64,000 nt of DNA from Laguncularia racemosa (taxonomy: Eukaryota; Streptophyta; Magnoliopsida; Myrtales; Combretaceae), in contig JBBMOL010000023.1 of the NCBI GenBank assembly GCA_037954665.1, positions 4,154,001 through 4,218,000 of the forward strand. The letters run 5' to 3'. Positions 52,130-63,097 of the stretch are shown piece after piece (positions within the stretch are counted from its first letter, which is position 1; the number at the start of each line of letters is the position of its first letter). A program made the translations under genes and the position numbers. The notes under the pieces are model-generated. The model was not told where the DNA came from, ran no database searches, and was given only the letters and a program-made list of their open reading frames with translations.

Positions 52130-52620
52130 AGCAAGTTCCATTGAACACTTATAAGACAAGTGATGCTTTATAGGTCTAAATGATGGGATGTAAATTATGG
52201 ACATGAGCAAAAAATGAAAGTAGAGTAGATAATAATGGTAAGATGGATGTGCAATCATGTGAGAATGGATTGGAAGAGATGAAATTAATAGAAAAAAAAT
52301 TGGAGTATAGAGGGAGAGGTGTGGGAAACATAATTAAAATAGTTTGGCCATGTATAGACACATGCTTTAGAGATAATTGTGAGGCAAAGCAACATTTTGA
52401 AGGCAAGTAACATAAAACTGGTGAGGGGAATTGAAAAAAGGATGTAAAGAGAAACAATGGAATATGATACAACATATTTACTTGTTATTGTAAGCTTGAT
52501 CAATGTTGAAGTGCAATGGGTCATACAGGATTTATGTAGCCAATTTCTTGCCTTAAGCAATGTAGCTACTGCCGCTGCTGCTATTGTTGTTGTTATTTTA
52601 GTTGTATCATTAAATTTTAC
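52130..52620 (+). mobile_element. RTE-type LINE 3'-end fragment in the SAP leader intron
   Basis: The plus strand reads, in broken frames, RWMCNHVRMDW followed by FGHV, the C-terminal signature of plant RTE/RTE-like reverse transcriptases (remembered family pattern RWMCG.TR.D..R and RLRWFGHV). The fragment ends in a trinucleotide tract (gctgctgctattgttgttgtt) near 52570-52600, as RTE elements typically do. It is 5'-truncated and lies in the same direction as the host gene. Confidence 0.65.
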
Positions 52621-53438
52621 CTCATTAAAAAAAGATTATGATAAATATTGGAAAAAGTCCAGTAAATTCTTTTCATGGGTAAGCACTCTAATATACAATT
52701 TTGTTGACTAATTTAACTTTTGAAAGAGATGCTGCTCTACAAAGTGGTTGAATTTAAGTGTTTGGTTTAAAAATGCAGCGACCCTTTTCTTCTTTAGGGT
52801 TTCTATATCATATAACAAAAAAGGAAGCTTGCTTTTAGCTTCTACTTCTACTATTAATCATCCCCATTTCATGACATAGGTATGGGGAAGTTTGACTTAG
52901 AATATGGAATCTAGATAGCTTGAATTTGGGGTATGGAGCTGATAGGAAAATGGGTTTAGTAGGGATCCCTTTTGGTAAACGATTCTTTCTCTATTATACC
53001 TGTGGTTAGGTATAACGCTCTGAGCATTCTTCTGCTATCATGTTTTGAAGTTTTTTCTAGTTTCAATTTGCCTTCTGTTTTACCCTAGTGACTCAGCCTG
53101 GTCGATATGATGAAGATGACTTATGTTTTTCATCATCTCATTGTTTATTTATTTATTTTTGTATTTGAGCTCATGAATTATTCTCAGTAATAGAGGTCAA
53201 GAAAGCTTAACATGTGTTTTGATGTCGTAAGCATCAGTAAAGAATTGGATGTGGTTGGAGGTAGTGGGAGAGTATCAATTAAGATGGTGTCAGTCTCTTA
53301 GGATCATGCATTATTTTCTGTGCTCTTGTGCTTGAGACTTGCCTTTGATGATTCTTCAATTTTAATAGTTCTTGTTTATGTTTGTGCTTCCCTGCTTTTC
53401 TTACAAAGAGGAATTATCATTTTCAGAGACCAGAGTTG

Positions 53439-53957
53439 ATGGAGTCCCATGATGAGACAGGGTGCCAGGCTCCCAAGGGCCCAATTCTTTGCGTTAACAA
53501 TTGTGGCTTCTTTGGAAGTGCTGCTACTGCCAATATGTGCTCAAAATGCCACAAGGATATGATGCTTAAGCAGGAACAAGCCAAAGCTGCTGCATCTTCA
53601 ATTGATAGTATTGTTAATGGCAGCAGCTCTGGTGAAAGTGGAAAGGAGCCTGTGGTAACCAATGCAGTAGAGGTCTCCACTGGATCTATGGATATCAAGG
53701 TCCTCTCAACAGAGGCATCCACTGAATCATCCTCAAACAAATTCTTTGAGAAAGTTAGTGAGGGTCCAAAGAGGTGCAACATGTGCCGAAAGAGAGTTGG
53801 CTTAACCGGGTTCCACTGCAAGTGTGGAAACCTTTTCTGTGGAGATCATCGTTACTCCGACAAGCATGATTGTCCTTTTGATTACAGAACTGCCGCACGG
53901 GATGCAATAGCCAAGGCCAACCCAGTTGTCAAGGCGGATAAGCTTGATAAGATTTAG
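53439..53957 (+). CDS. A20/AN1 zinc finger stress-associated protein (SAP)
   Basis: 172 residues, intronless coding region. The start at 53439 is chosen because MESHDETGCQAP is the usual N-terminus of this family and an acceptor-like 'tttcag' lies just upstream; an in-frame ATG at 53382 would fall within the leader intron. The A20 finger uses Cys18, Cys22, Cys34 and Cys37 (CX3CX11CX2C), the middle is Ser-rich and disordered, and the AN1 finger (about residues 110-150) has the full CX2C...CXCX4CX2HX5HXC set. Plant SAPs bind ubiquitin or act as E3-like regulators in abiotic-stress signalling. The length is normal and all zinc ligands are present, so it should be functional. The exact paralogue number cannot be assigned. 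Confidence 0.95.
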   Translation: MESHDETGCQAPKGPILCVNNCGFFGSAATANMCSKCHKDMMLKQEQAKAAASSIDSIVNGSSSGESGKEPVVTNAVEVSTGSMDIKVLSTEASTESSSNKFFEKVSEGPKRCNMCRKRVGLTGFHCKCGNLFCGDHRYSDKHDCPFDYRTAARDAIAKANPVVKADKLDKI

Positions 53958-55700
53958 AATATATGGGAAAAGACGTTGGCTTATCTATGAAGTTTGATTC
54001 CTGTGCAACTTATCTTGGTGAATAAGTTGGCCTCTTCTCTTGTTAGGTGTCCTTTAGTAGAAAGGAAAAAAATCCGGGGTTCGCATTGTGTTAATGAGGA
54101 CATCCATACAATTTAAAGAACTCATTGTTTCTTGTCAGTGTTGATGATTTGCCTTTGGCTTCTGCATGTAATTCTTGTTCTGCTGTTTGATGGTTGGTCT
54201 ATACCGAAGTTGAATGCATCTTTACTCTTGTAGTGCGTGGCTTATGCTTTTACCCAGATTTGAGTGCCTGTCAAATACGTACGTAATTGTTTCTGGTGCT
54301 GTAAAATCGTAGTTCTTTCGTTTATGGTAAGCTCCTATTTCGGATGGAATAATTTTTGATATTTCATGTGTGATGAGGTTACTTGGTACGGAAAAGTTCT
54401 GTCTTTCTCTATAACGATGCCAATTGTAGTCGTCACCTAAGGATGGTATGGTGCTTGAAGAAGTTATATGTATCTTATGGTAAGTTCTGTGGGTACGATC
54501 TCTCTTTCTGATATGTTGCTGAGAAAAAATTGGGCATGCCTCATCATGTTTATAAGAAGCGCTGTTGCTGGATGGAGTTTTAAGTAGCAACAGCAGTGTA
54601 TGCGAATGTTTTCATGCTGTGTTGTGTTGATTTCATATATGCTCGTTAGCGTCAGTTTTACGTGTGTGAACAGTTCAGGAGTGGTTGTCAATGGAGGAGA
54701 GAATATAGATAGCAATCCACCTGTGTGACTTGCTTTTATGCAAAAAGAATGGGAGTGAAAAGGAAGCACTACTTTTACAGAGAGAAATCTAGAATTCTTT
54801 ACTTGTAAGAGATCGTCGGTTCTTTCTAATGGAGTCCTAGGCAAGGGGTCGATGACCTTTCTCTTTACGGCAGATTGTTGATTCGCCACAGTTTAGTGTG
54901 GCGGAAAAATCCGTTAGGAGCAAGAATGTTTCTGGTTTTGGACTTGATCGACCTGATACTCGAAGTTATACCTGAACAGGTAACAAATTCGTTTCGGAGC
55001 CACCCTTTATGGAGGAATGAAGCAGCCATAAGATCAATTTATTTATGGCTGTATAATGTAGATGGAGTGCAATCGATAAATAGATAGGTATATTCTTGTG
55101 TTTATATATATATATATATATATATATACACCCTCAATGGAGGGCATTAAGATGTACATATCTATTATTCAGCGCTGTTAGAGGCAAGGCTGTAGATGGT
55201 TTTTGCCAGCTAGCAAGTCTTACTCATGAAGCGTCTGTTTTGGTGCATTAAGGGGGAACCTAGACGAGGCTTGCAACAATTGGAGTTGATTTAGTGAGGG
55301 GAGGAACCAAAATGAGCACAACAAAAAGGGGATCGGTACTTGTACTCTTATTGTCTATTTACTTTCGGGAATTGAATAAATAAGGAGTAGAAAGATTAAA
55401 ATTTTTTATTCTAGTTTATTTCATTTAATTTTTTATTATAAAAAATACATATTACGGTATTTACTTTATCTCATTAATTATAGTATTAGGTTGGAATATA
55501 AATAAAATTACTAGTTTATTTCTATTTGATCATTAATTGTAATGTTAATGAGGGTATAATTGATATAATGTTTGAATTTTTTATTCTCTTTGCTGAGGGA
55601 ATAAAATTTTTTACCTTTTCTTAATAATATCTATTCCCAATAAAGTGAGAATAGAATAACCTAAGAATTAAAATTCCCTTCTTAGTCTTTGATTTCTAAG
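53958..55700. other. SAP 3' region and following intergenic DNA with an LTR-like relic
   Basis: The first few hundred bases are probably the SAP 3' UTR. At 54660-54860 the sequence resembles the LTR-like segment near 60985-61140 ('gacttgcttttatg...gaatgggagtgaaaaggaagcacta' against 'aacttgcttttatg...gaatagaaatgaaaagaaagtgcta'). A (TA)n run lies at 55103-55128. ORFs on the minus strand (54222-54889) have no support. Confidence 0.55.
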
Positions 55701-55704
55701 GTTA

Positions 55705-56285
55705 GACAACTCAAGATTAATTGTTATATACTATTTTAAAAACGAACTATGGTTGATTGAATCAATGATTGGTATGGCTCACAATCGTCAAAACAATCTA
55801 AATGTTAAATAGAATATGACATTATGCACAAAATTCTAAAATAATGTGGTTAACCATAACCTTGTTAGAGATAGATTAGAACTCAAGAATAAAAAAAAAG
55901 CAAGGCTTTTAATATTCAATAAAAGACCTAAAGACTCATAAACTTATTATTCAATGATAAAAGGCATAAAACCTCTTGTTTGTTACATAATTTGGTCTAT
56001 TTATAAGCTTGAGAGATAAAATCTAATTAATAACATAAAAAAGAAACTTCTAAACTAAAATGGGCATAAATAAATGGCTAAATGGGAGTCTAAATAACTA
56101 AATGAAATGATTAGAAAATACATATAAAATTCAAGGATGAATTAACATTCGTTCTTCCCAATAAACCAACTAAAGGCTTGGTTTAACCTTGATTTGGTTG
56201 ACAATTCAGTTGACCATGCTCCCTGTATCCTTCAGGTTGTTATTCAGGATAGCCTTGGCACCACCCAAGCTTCTTGATTAGAGTT
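55705..56285 (-). mobile_element. 3' LTR (partial) of a minus-strand Gypsy element
   Basis: It matches 59342-59935 in direct orientation along its whole length with visible divergence. A shared core is 'caaggcttttaatattcaat' and 'ctaattaataacataaaaa'. On the minus strand both copies carry a TATA-like 'tataaatag', so the LTR sense is minus, the same as the gag-protease region between them. The left border is where similarity to the other copy is lost. Confidence 0.8.
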
Positions 56286-56302
56286 AAGTTCCAAACTGAC
56301 AT

Positions 56303-57200
56303 TTGATACAAGGAGGTGCAATGACTAGATCCAAGGCAAAAGGTTTAGATCATTTGGTGGAAAGAATTTTGCAAGGAACTATGATAAGTAATGAGCAAAC
56401 GTATTTCGAAGGGTCTTTAGTTCATGGCATTACTTTGAGAAGAAGCTTGTTATTATCAAAAGAAGAGAAGACTAGCTCTGAAAAAAAGGAATATTCATGG
56501 TTTTGATTTCAATACTAATGCTGACTCTAATCCTAAGGTACCATTAAGAAAGAAAACTATGATTTCGATCCTGTTTTGAAAGTCAATTGAAAGATTAATG
56601 CTTTTGAAGGTTGAAGACAAATATTGAAGGTGTTGGAGTTAAAATTTGAATAAGGTTCCTTTGGATAGTTTTGGAAATTAATTTTATTACATCAAAGAAT
56701 CCGAAGGAATTACTTTAGGAGGATATTAGTTAATATTTTTGTTTTTATTATAAACTGTATTTACTTTCCTTTTAAGCCATTTTCTCATTTGTAATTATTC
56801 TAATATAAACTATAACCCAACGATGAAAGTAATTGAATAATATTATTACCTTTATATATTGTGTGAGTTTCATCTCATCCAATATTCTACTCTTATTAGT
56901 TTTCTTAGATTGTGGCAAGCAAACTGTTTGATTTGCTTATGCATCATATCAAGTGGATTGCACATAGCTCGATCTTCCATTAATACGTCATATCTATTGG
57001 AAGGTTCATTCATATCCTTATTACCTTTGTTACTTGTTTTTATTCCTAAACAACTGATAATATTATTATTTATGTGTGGTCTAGTGGTTGTAATCTCCTT
57101 CACCATAAATTGACATTTAGCTTCTAGTTTGGAATTTGCCTTAATAATTGTCTTGTCCTAAGCATATACTTAGAGGAGCCGAATTGCGTTTGGATTTGAC
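56303..57200. other. Gypsy-derived sequence of uncertain orientation
   Basis: The plus strand has a 67-codon ORF at 56303-56506 containing AMTRSKAKGLDHLVERIL, like the linker near the end of some Gypsy polyproteins. This is opposite in direction to the gag-protease remnant next to it, which suggests a nested or rearranged piece. The rest is AT-rich without features. Confidence 0.4.
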
Positions 57201-57261
57201 TTGTTGATTCAAGCATATCACTTCTACTGGTGTGCATTCCTGTCTGAACACATTTATGATT

Positions 57262-58960
57262 TTAACTTGCATCATTTCCTCGAGGCTGATAACGATTTGC
57301 TCTTGGATCCAATTTTAGAGTGCTTTGGAATTTAACACTTGCTTTCTTCAACTTCTTCATAGCAACTTGATCCTTGTGCACCTTTTCCAAAGTTGTACAT
57401 AATAGAGTGACTTGTTGCCCATCCTTCATGAAAGAATTTGTATTCCTAATTTGACCATACGTAGTTTGCCTATCATCTTGCCATGACCTCCCCAGTAGCA
57501 CACGTGTGGCATTTATAGAAATTACATCACAAATAACTTAATTAGTATAATTACCGTTAAAAATGAAACATACAACTACTTAGAGACATGTACAATCCCT
57601 TGTTCATTAAACCAATGCAAACCATTTGGCTCTAAAGCCACGACATTTTAACAAATTCTAAAGAAGTAACATTTATATAGCTACTCTCGTCAATAATAAT
57701 GGCACAAGTTTCGCCCTCTATCAAACACCTAGTATGAAATGGATTCTCACACTATTCAGGGTTTGCCACTAGTTGTGTGTTCAAAGCTCTCTTGACCACC
57801 ATCTCAACAATGGTCCATCATTAACCTTAATCTCTACTCTCTCATCGTTGCTATTTGCTTCATACTATATTTTCTCCTCTTCTTCTCTCTTAACCTCCAA
57901 CTTAAGTGTCTCCTCCTTAATTGATCATAACTTGCTGATTAAGACATTGGCATACCAAGTGCCTAAATTCAAGGTGCTTGAAACATTTGATATCTTTACT
58001 TCACTTGTGTTGTCCTTGTTTTGGAGTCCTGACAATTGTATCCCTCTTTTAATTCTACTTTGTCATCTCTTGCTTTTTCTCAATAGGTGCTTTTTTTTTT
58101 TTTTAATTCCTACCATGATGAGACTTATATGATTTTTGTTGAGCTCATGAGAACTTTTTCCCTTTGTGTTATCGATGCCTCTCAACTCTAGTTACTAGTT
58201 TAATTACATCTTCGAAAGTTTAATACTTTTGTAGCTCCACTACACTAGATATTTCAAACTTAAGCTCACTAATGCATCGGGCTATTGACTCCTCTAAAGT
58301 TTCATTGATTTCACATTTGGTAATTTGTCTCTCAAATTTTTTGACATACTCATCTACACTCATTCGTGTCTACCTTCAAGTTTGCAATTGCATCTACATC
58401 TCTCATTTGAAATATTTAGGCATAAACCTCTTACACATCAATCACTTTAGCAAATGCTAAGTCCACACATTTTCTTTAGCCACCCTTTATCTTTGGGCCA
58501 TTAGTTTATCTCACTATAAAGTGGTATATTCAATGAATGATAAAGGTACCATTTTAACCTTGGTTTGTTCATCACAATTATTACACTTAAAAAATGTTTT
58601 AACCTTAGGCACCTATTTTAAATATTCCTTTCTCTGACTTCTATCCCTAAAACTAAGAATCTCTAGTTTGATATTTTCTAAGCCCATACTACCTCTACCA
58701 CCACCACATTCCAATCTCCCATCACCATTAAAATCATTATCACTAGACTCTTCATCACTTATACCACTCCTCTAACTTGATGCACTACAACTTCTTTGAT
58801 TGTTCTCCTTACGCGTACCCTACACTCCTCTTCTATCAATCAATTGTGACAACGTTTCTTTCATGGAAATTGACAATCGGTGCAACTGATTTTCAACTTG
58901 ATTCAAATGCTTGTCTACGATGCCATCACACCTTGCCCTAGATTGATAGATACTTTCATT
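57262..58960 (-). pseudogene. Ty3/Gypsy gag and protease remnant
   Basis: On the minus strand a Gag-like segment lies at about 58270-58440 (MSVDEYVKKFER and following), and the protease end lies at 57262-57501 (LLGRSWQDDRQTTY and following), the usual order in Gypsy elements. Stops and frameshifts occur throughout. Reverse transcriptase, RNase H and integrase are absent between here and the left LTR, so pol was deleted. Confidence 0.75.
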
Positions 58961-59071
58961 GAACATATATATATGTGTGTGTGTGTATGTATGTGTGTTT
59001 CAATTTAACATCAATAGCAAAAAAGTAAAACTTTTAATCAACCAGAAAAACTCCACACACCATAATACCAA

Positions 59072-59940
59072 TGCTGCCAACCACAATCTATACCACATGT
59101 TGCTAACCCCCAACGCTCTAAATCTCAAAAATCAATAATGAAAGGAATTTGCACTTATCACAATCTCATAGAGAACGTACCTCACTAACAATTATGATAA
59201 GAGATTGAGTTTTCCCTTTTAACTCAAATCTTGATCAATTAGTAAATCTCAATGGATTATATTTAAGGTTTTATGGCATTAGTAGTAAAAGGGGATATTT
59301 AGGGTTTTTGTAATTAGGTAAAAAATAAAGGAAAGATATTGACAAATCAAGAGCAAATGTTACACACTATTCTTAAAATGAACTAAGGTTGGATCGAATA
59401 AATGTTTGATATAACTCACAATCATCAAAACAATGAGGGTGTTAGATAGAATTCGATATTATAGACAGAATTTTCATATAGCTTAGTTCGCTACAATTTG
59501 GTTGGAGATTGATAAGAATATAAAAATAAAGAAACAAGGCTTTTAATATTCAATAAAAGGATCTAAGGTCTGTCACAAACCCATTCAATCATGAAAGGCA
59601 TGAAACTTCTTTTTTGTTGCATAATTTAGCCTATTTATAGGCTTAAGAGACAAAACCTAATTAATAACATAAAAAGGGAAACCTCTACAATAAAAAGGAC
59701 ATATATAAATGGCTAAATAGGAGCTTAAATAATTAAATAAAATGAAGAGGAAATACATATAATAGTTAAGGACAAATTAAAGTCTAATCTTCCTACAAAA
59801 CCTACCAAAGCCAAGTTTGGCCTTGACCCAATTGACTAAGGTTGGTTGACTGCTTGGTTGGTCCTACTCTTTGTCTCCTTCAAGTTGCCCTTTTGAACAG
59901 CCTTAACTTAGTTGGTCTTGCTTAGGTTAAACACCTAAGC
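59072..59940 (-). mobile_element. 5' LTR of a minus-strand Gypsy element, with PBS-like site
   Basis: The part from 59342 on is the direct repeat of the left LTR. On the minus strand the LTR probably ends in ...GGCAGCA at 59072 and is followed by 'ttggtattatgg' (about 59070-59059), a degenerate tRNA-Met primer-binding site. The left copy lacks the counterpart of 59072-59341, so it is truncated. The right border is fuzzy because the sequence beyond about 59945 resembles internal pol sequence at 57229. Confidence 0.6.
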
Positions 59941-59999
59941 TTTTAGCGGTGTGCATTCTTATATGAACTTGTTTAGGACTATGAACCTTATCATTTTCC

Positions 60000-60800
60000 C
60001 AAATACGATGGCAGTGTTGACCTAATAGGAGCATGTTGTTAGCATTTTTTCTAACATTAAAAGATTAAGGAGGTAAAGGAGGAGTTGGCAATGTTTCACT
60101 TAGAAGGCAACCCTTAACTATGGTTCTTGAAGTTAGAATGTGATAGACCTAAGTCGACCTAGGAGGAGTTTAAATTTGTGTAATATACACTTTGGGCCTT
60201 TTTTATAGTTAAAAATTTAGGGAAGTTGTAAAAATTAAGGCAAATAGGAAACTATTAGAGGCAGTTTGAACAATTGTTGGCAGTGTTTTATCTTGAGTAA
60301 AATGGCCATATTCATTAGTGGCTGAAAGAATACATAATAGTTGGTGTTAAGATACATAACCCAAGGATACCAATCAAGTAATGGGGTTGGCATGCCTATA
60401 CGAGCGAAGGGGAATCTATGCGAAAGATGATACTATCAATAGCAAAAGGATGAAGGACTCAAGTGATACCTTGAGTCAACTCCTTACATTAAGAAGTTGA
60501 GCCAATCAGAGATGGAAGAATGAAGAACAATGACTTTGTTTTAATTGCGACTAGCTTTGTATTGTAGGATGTGAGTGTAAGAGAAGATTTTGGTTGGAAT
60601 CTAAGAAAGAGCAAAGCTACAGAACTTTCTTAGAGAGTGGAAGAGGCTAAAGGAGAGCTACCCAATCATTGCACATGAGGTCACCCTATTGTCACAAGGA
60701 GAGAATAATGGTAGGATAAAACCATTAGTCAATTCTTCAATTGATAAATATGAAACCACTCCCTTTGAGCTTGTTTACACATACAAGAAGCTAAAAGCAA
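60000..60800 (+). pseudogene. Ty3/Gypsy gag remnant, plus strand
   Basis: The plus strand reads, with stops, a Gag capsid pattern: PKYDGSVD at the start, FHLEGNP..LWFLKLE, STWEEFKF, then LRQIGNY..QFEQLL. This is the classic plant Gypsy Gag order. No pol follows; the sequence passes directly into an LTR-like stretch. It faces the neighbouring minus-strand Gypsy. Confidence 0.75.
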
Positions 60801-60849
60801 CTACTTAGTAGTGGTAGTGTTTTGCAATAGGTTATTTTCTATGTGTTAT

Positions 60850-61310
60850 TTTGTTTAGTTAGCTATGTACATTTTATATATTTGTATGGAAGGGGTCACA
60901 TGTATGTGGGAATGTGTGGTTGTGTTGTGTTGTTATGTTGTTTGAGTATTGTGTGTTATTTGCTCTTTAAAGCCAGTTATTTGTGCACAGATGATTTAGC
61001 AGTGGTTGTTAAATAAGGAGAAAAAACGAGGATGGTGGTTAATAGTAATAATTGCTCATATAACTTGCTTTTATGTTGAAGAATAGAAATGAAAAGAAAG
61101 TGCTATTTTCCCTAAAAAGATCCTCAATTCTAAATTTTAGGAGTCTTAAGTTTCTCTCTAGTTGAGATAAAATTAAGAGATCATTGAGTTCTCTCTTAAC
61201 AAGCCTAAATTTTTTATTCACCATAGGTAAATGTGGTAGAAATTCATTAAAAATAAGAATTTTTTTTCCTTAATCAACCTAATGCTTGAAGCTATACTTG
61301 ATCTATAACA
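60850..61310 (+). mobile_element. LTR-like relic following the plus-strand gag
   Basis: A GT-rich stretch (60895-60960) leads into sequence shared with 26390-26600 (NRPA1 intron 15) and with 54660-54860. The stretch ends near 'tgatctataaca'. It is most likely the 3' LTR of an element whose pol has been deleted. Borders are approximate. Confidence 0.5.
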
Positions 61311-63097
61311 GTTTGTTGTTAGGTATATATCCACTCAAGGCACATCAGCTTCGTGTACTTCTATTCAAATTGGTTTAAAATTGAACCCCTTGTTAGGAGG
61401 ACAAAAGAGATAATCATGTTCGATCTAATATAAATTCAACTTTCCATTCACTTGTAAGATTACAGAATTTGGAAAGCATATCATGGCAATTGCTTTAGCC
61501 CGATGTTGTGTCTAGGAGGAGGATCACTAGGTCAGCTCGATCTACTAAGCAATTCAACATCGAGTCTTATAGAAAACAACTACTAGATCTTACAAATAAT
61601 AACGATTTTATGAGCTCTAAATAAGATGTAATAAAGGTAAACAGATTTAGACAGCTACTCTTAGATATGACACACTAGAGGAAGATCAGACTATGCTTAC
61701 TTTATCTAATATGGCACATAGATAGAACAAATGGTGTTTTCACCACAATGACAAGGGATGGATAAGAACAGAATATTGATAAAGAAGATTTAATCAATAG
61801 GAAAAATAGCAATACCATTCATCAAATACTCCCCTTGTAGAGTTACATCCAATTTAAGACAATTACAAGTAAAAAATGACCATCAAAAGGAAACTACATA
61901 AAATAGAATAAAATATCATGTACAGAATCACTTTAAATATAACACCCCAAATAGATCTAGAAGCCCACGAGAAAGACAAGTAGAATCCTGATTAGAACTT
62001 GATGGCATAATTACTTCTCTAATAGCACTAAACATAATATTATGAACCAAAAAACCCTCCAATTACACTTGCTTATCCGCCATCATAGAACTCACTAAAA
62101 CCATTTAGACCAGACTATTCAGTACTCTCGTCCTGAGTCATAGGTCCACAATGGGCCAAAATCTGATTCCTATCACCTAATATTTCTAGACCAACCATGT
62201 TACTAAATTAAAGATTCTTTAGGGTAAAATAATTCCGTGACATCAACATATTGTAAATTTTTCTGTGAGTGAACCTCCAAATTTCGGTCTAATCCTCCCT
62301 CTTTTATCATTCCATGGTATAGTGTTTCTTCACTATTTTCTTATAGAAACTGGCTAAGTTTTTGCAGAATGTTATTCTCCGAAATGGAGTTCGATTGATG
62401 ACACTCGACCTGATCTTTACTGCGTTTAAAATTTCAGAATTTTTATTCTGATACGGGTTTATGAACTCAAACTTAGCAATCAGGCACGATAGTCATCTCT
62501 ATTCATGTTATCTAAAGTAGAGTGACCAGTGGTGAAAAATGATCATTTTGTCTTTGAGGTTTTCTAGAGTTGCTCGGACTATTCTTTAAGGCTCTTTATC
62601 CATTTTTAAGAGACCTGCACTCTCTCACTAAATACTTATATGCTGCTTAAGTATCTGTTAGCTAGTCTTGAAGATAATTTCTGGATTTTTCAGTTGGTAG
62701 TAAAACGCCACAGCTCTGTTTTGTAAAGTCTTTTTGTGACGTACTGGTTGTTATGTATCGACATACTGTCATGCAGAGGCGGAGTACTCACAGCCCATGG
62801 ATTTGATTTGCAATGGAGGCTTTTCTACATTCGCCAAATATTTGTCTAGTCTGTGGATTTTTTATTCTAACCTTAGAAGCCAAGCAATATCACTCTTGAA
62901 GCGATGGAATCGACGCGAGATAAATAAATATCGATAGCAGAGTAGGTGCAGCGTAGGAAGGAATTTAATTGGGGCATGGATTTCTGCCAAAGTTGGATTA
63001 TCGGAAGTTATTAAGTGCTTATTTGACTTATGTTACATGGGTTTTTATTCATGATTCTTTTTTTGTAATTATCCAAAAACCAAGACCAAACCGTGGT
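61311..63097. other. Intergenic region, nothing recognised
   Basis: Composition is more even than in the repeats to the left. No ORF, domain, tRNA or repeat structure could be supported. The right part probably includes the 3' UTR of the minus-strand gene that ends at 63098. Confidence 0.5.

Noticed and set aside
53423..53821. 132-codon minus-strand ORF opposite the SAP coding region
   Set aside because: A shadow of the zinc finger gene; no signal or domain.
54222..54889. Minus-strand ORFs of 122 and 141 codons after the SAP gene
   Set aside because: They lie over the SAP 3' region and an LTR relic; no domain and no conserved pattern.
55310..55700. Possible MITE left of the Gypsy 3' LTR
   Set aside because: Short AT-rich motifs only; the ends do not pair convincingly.
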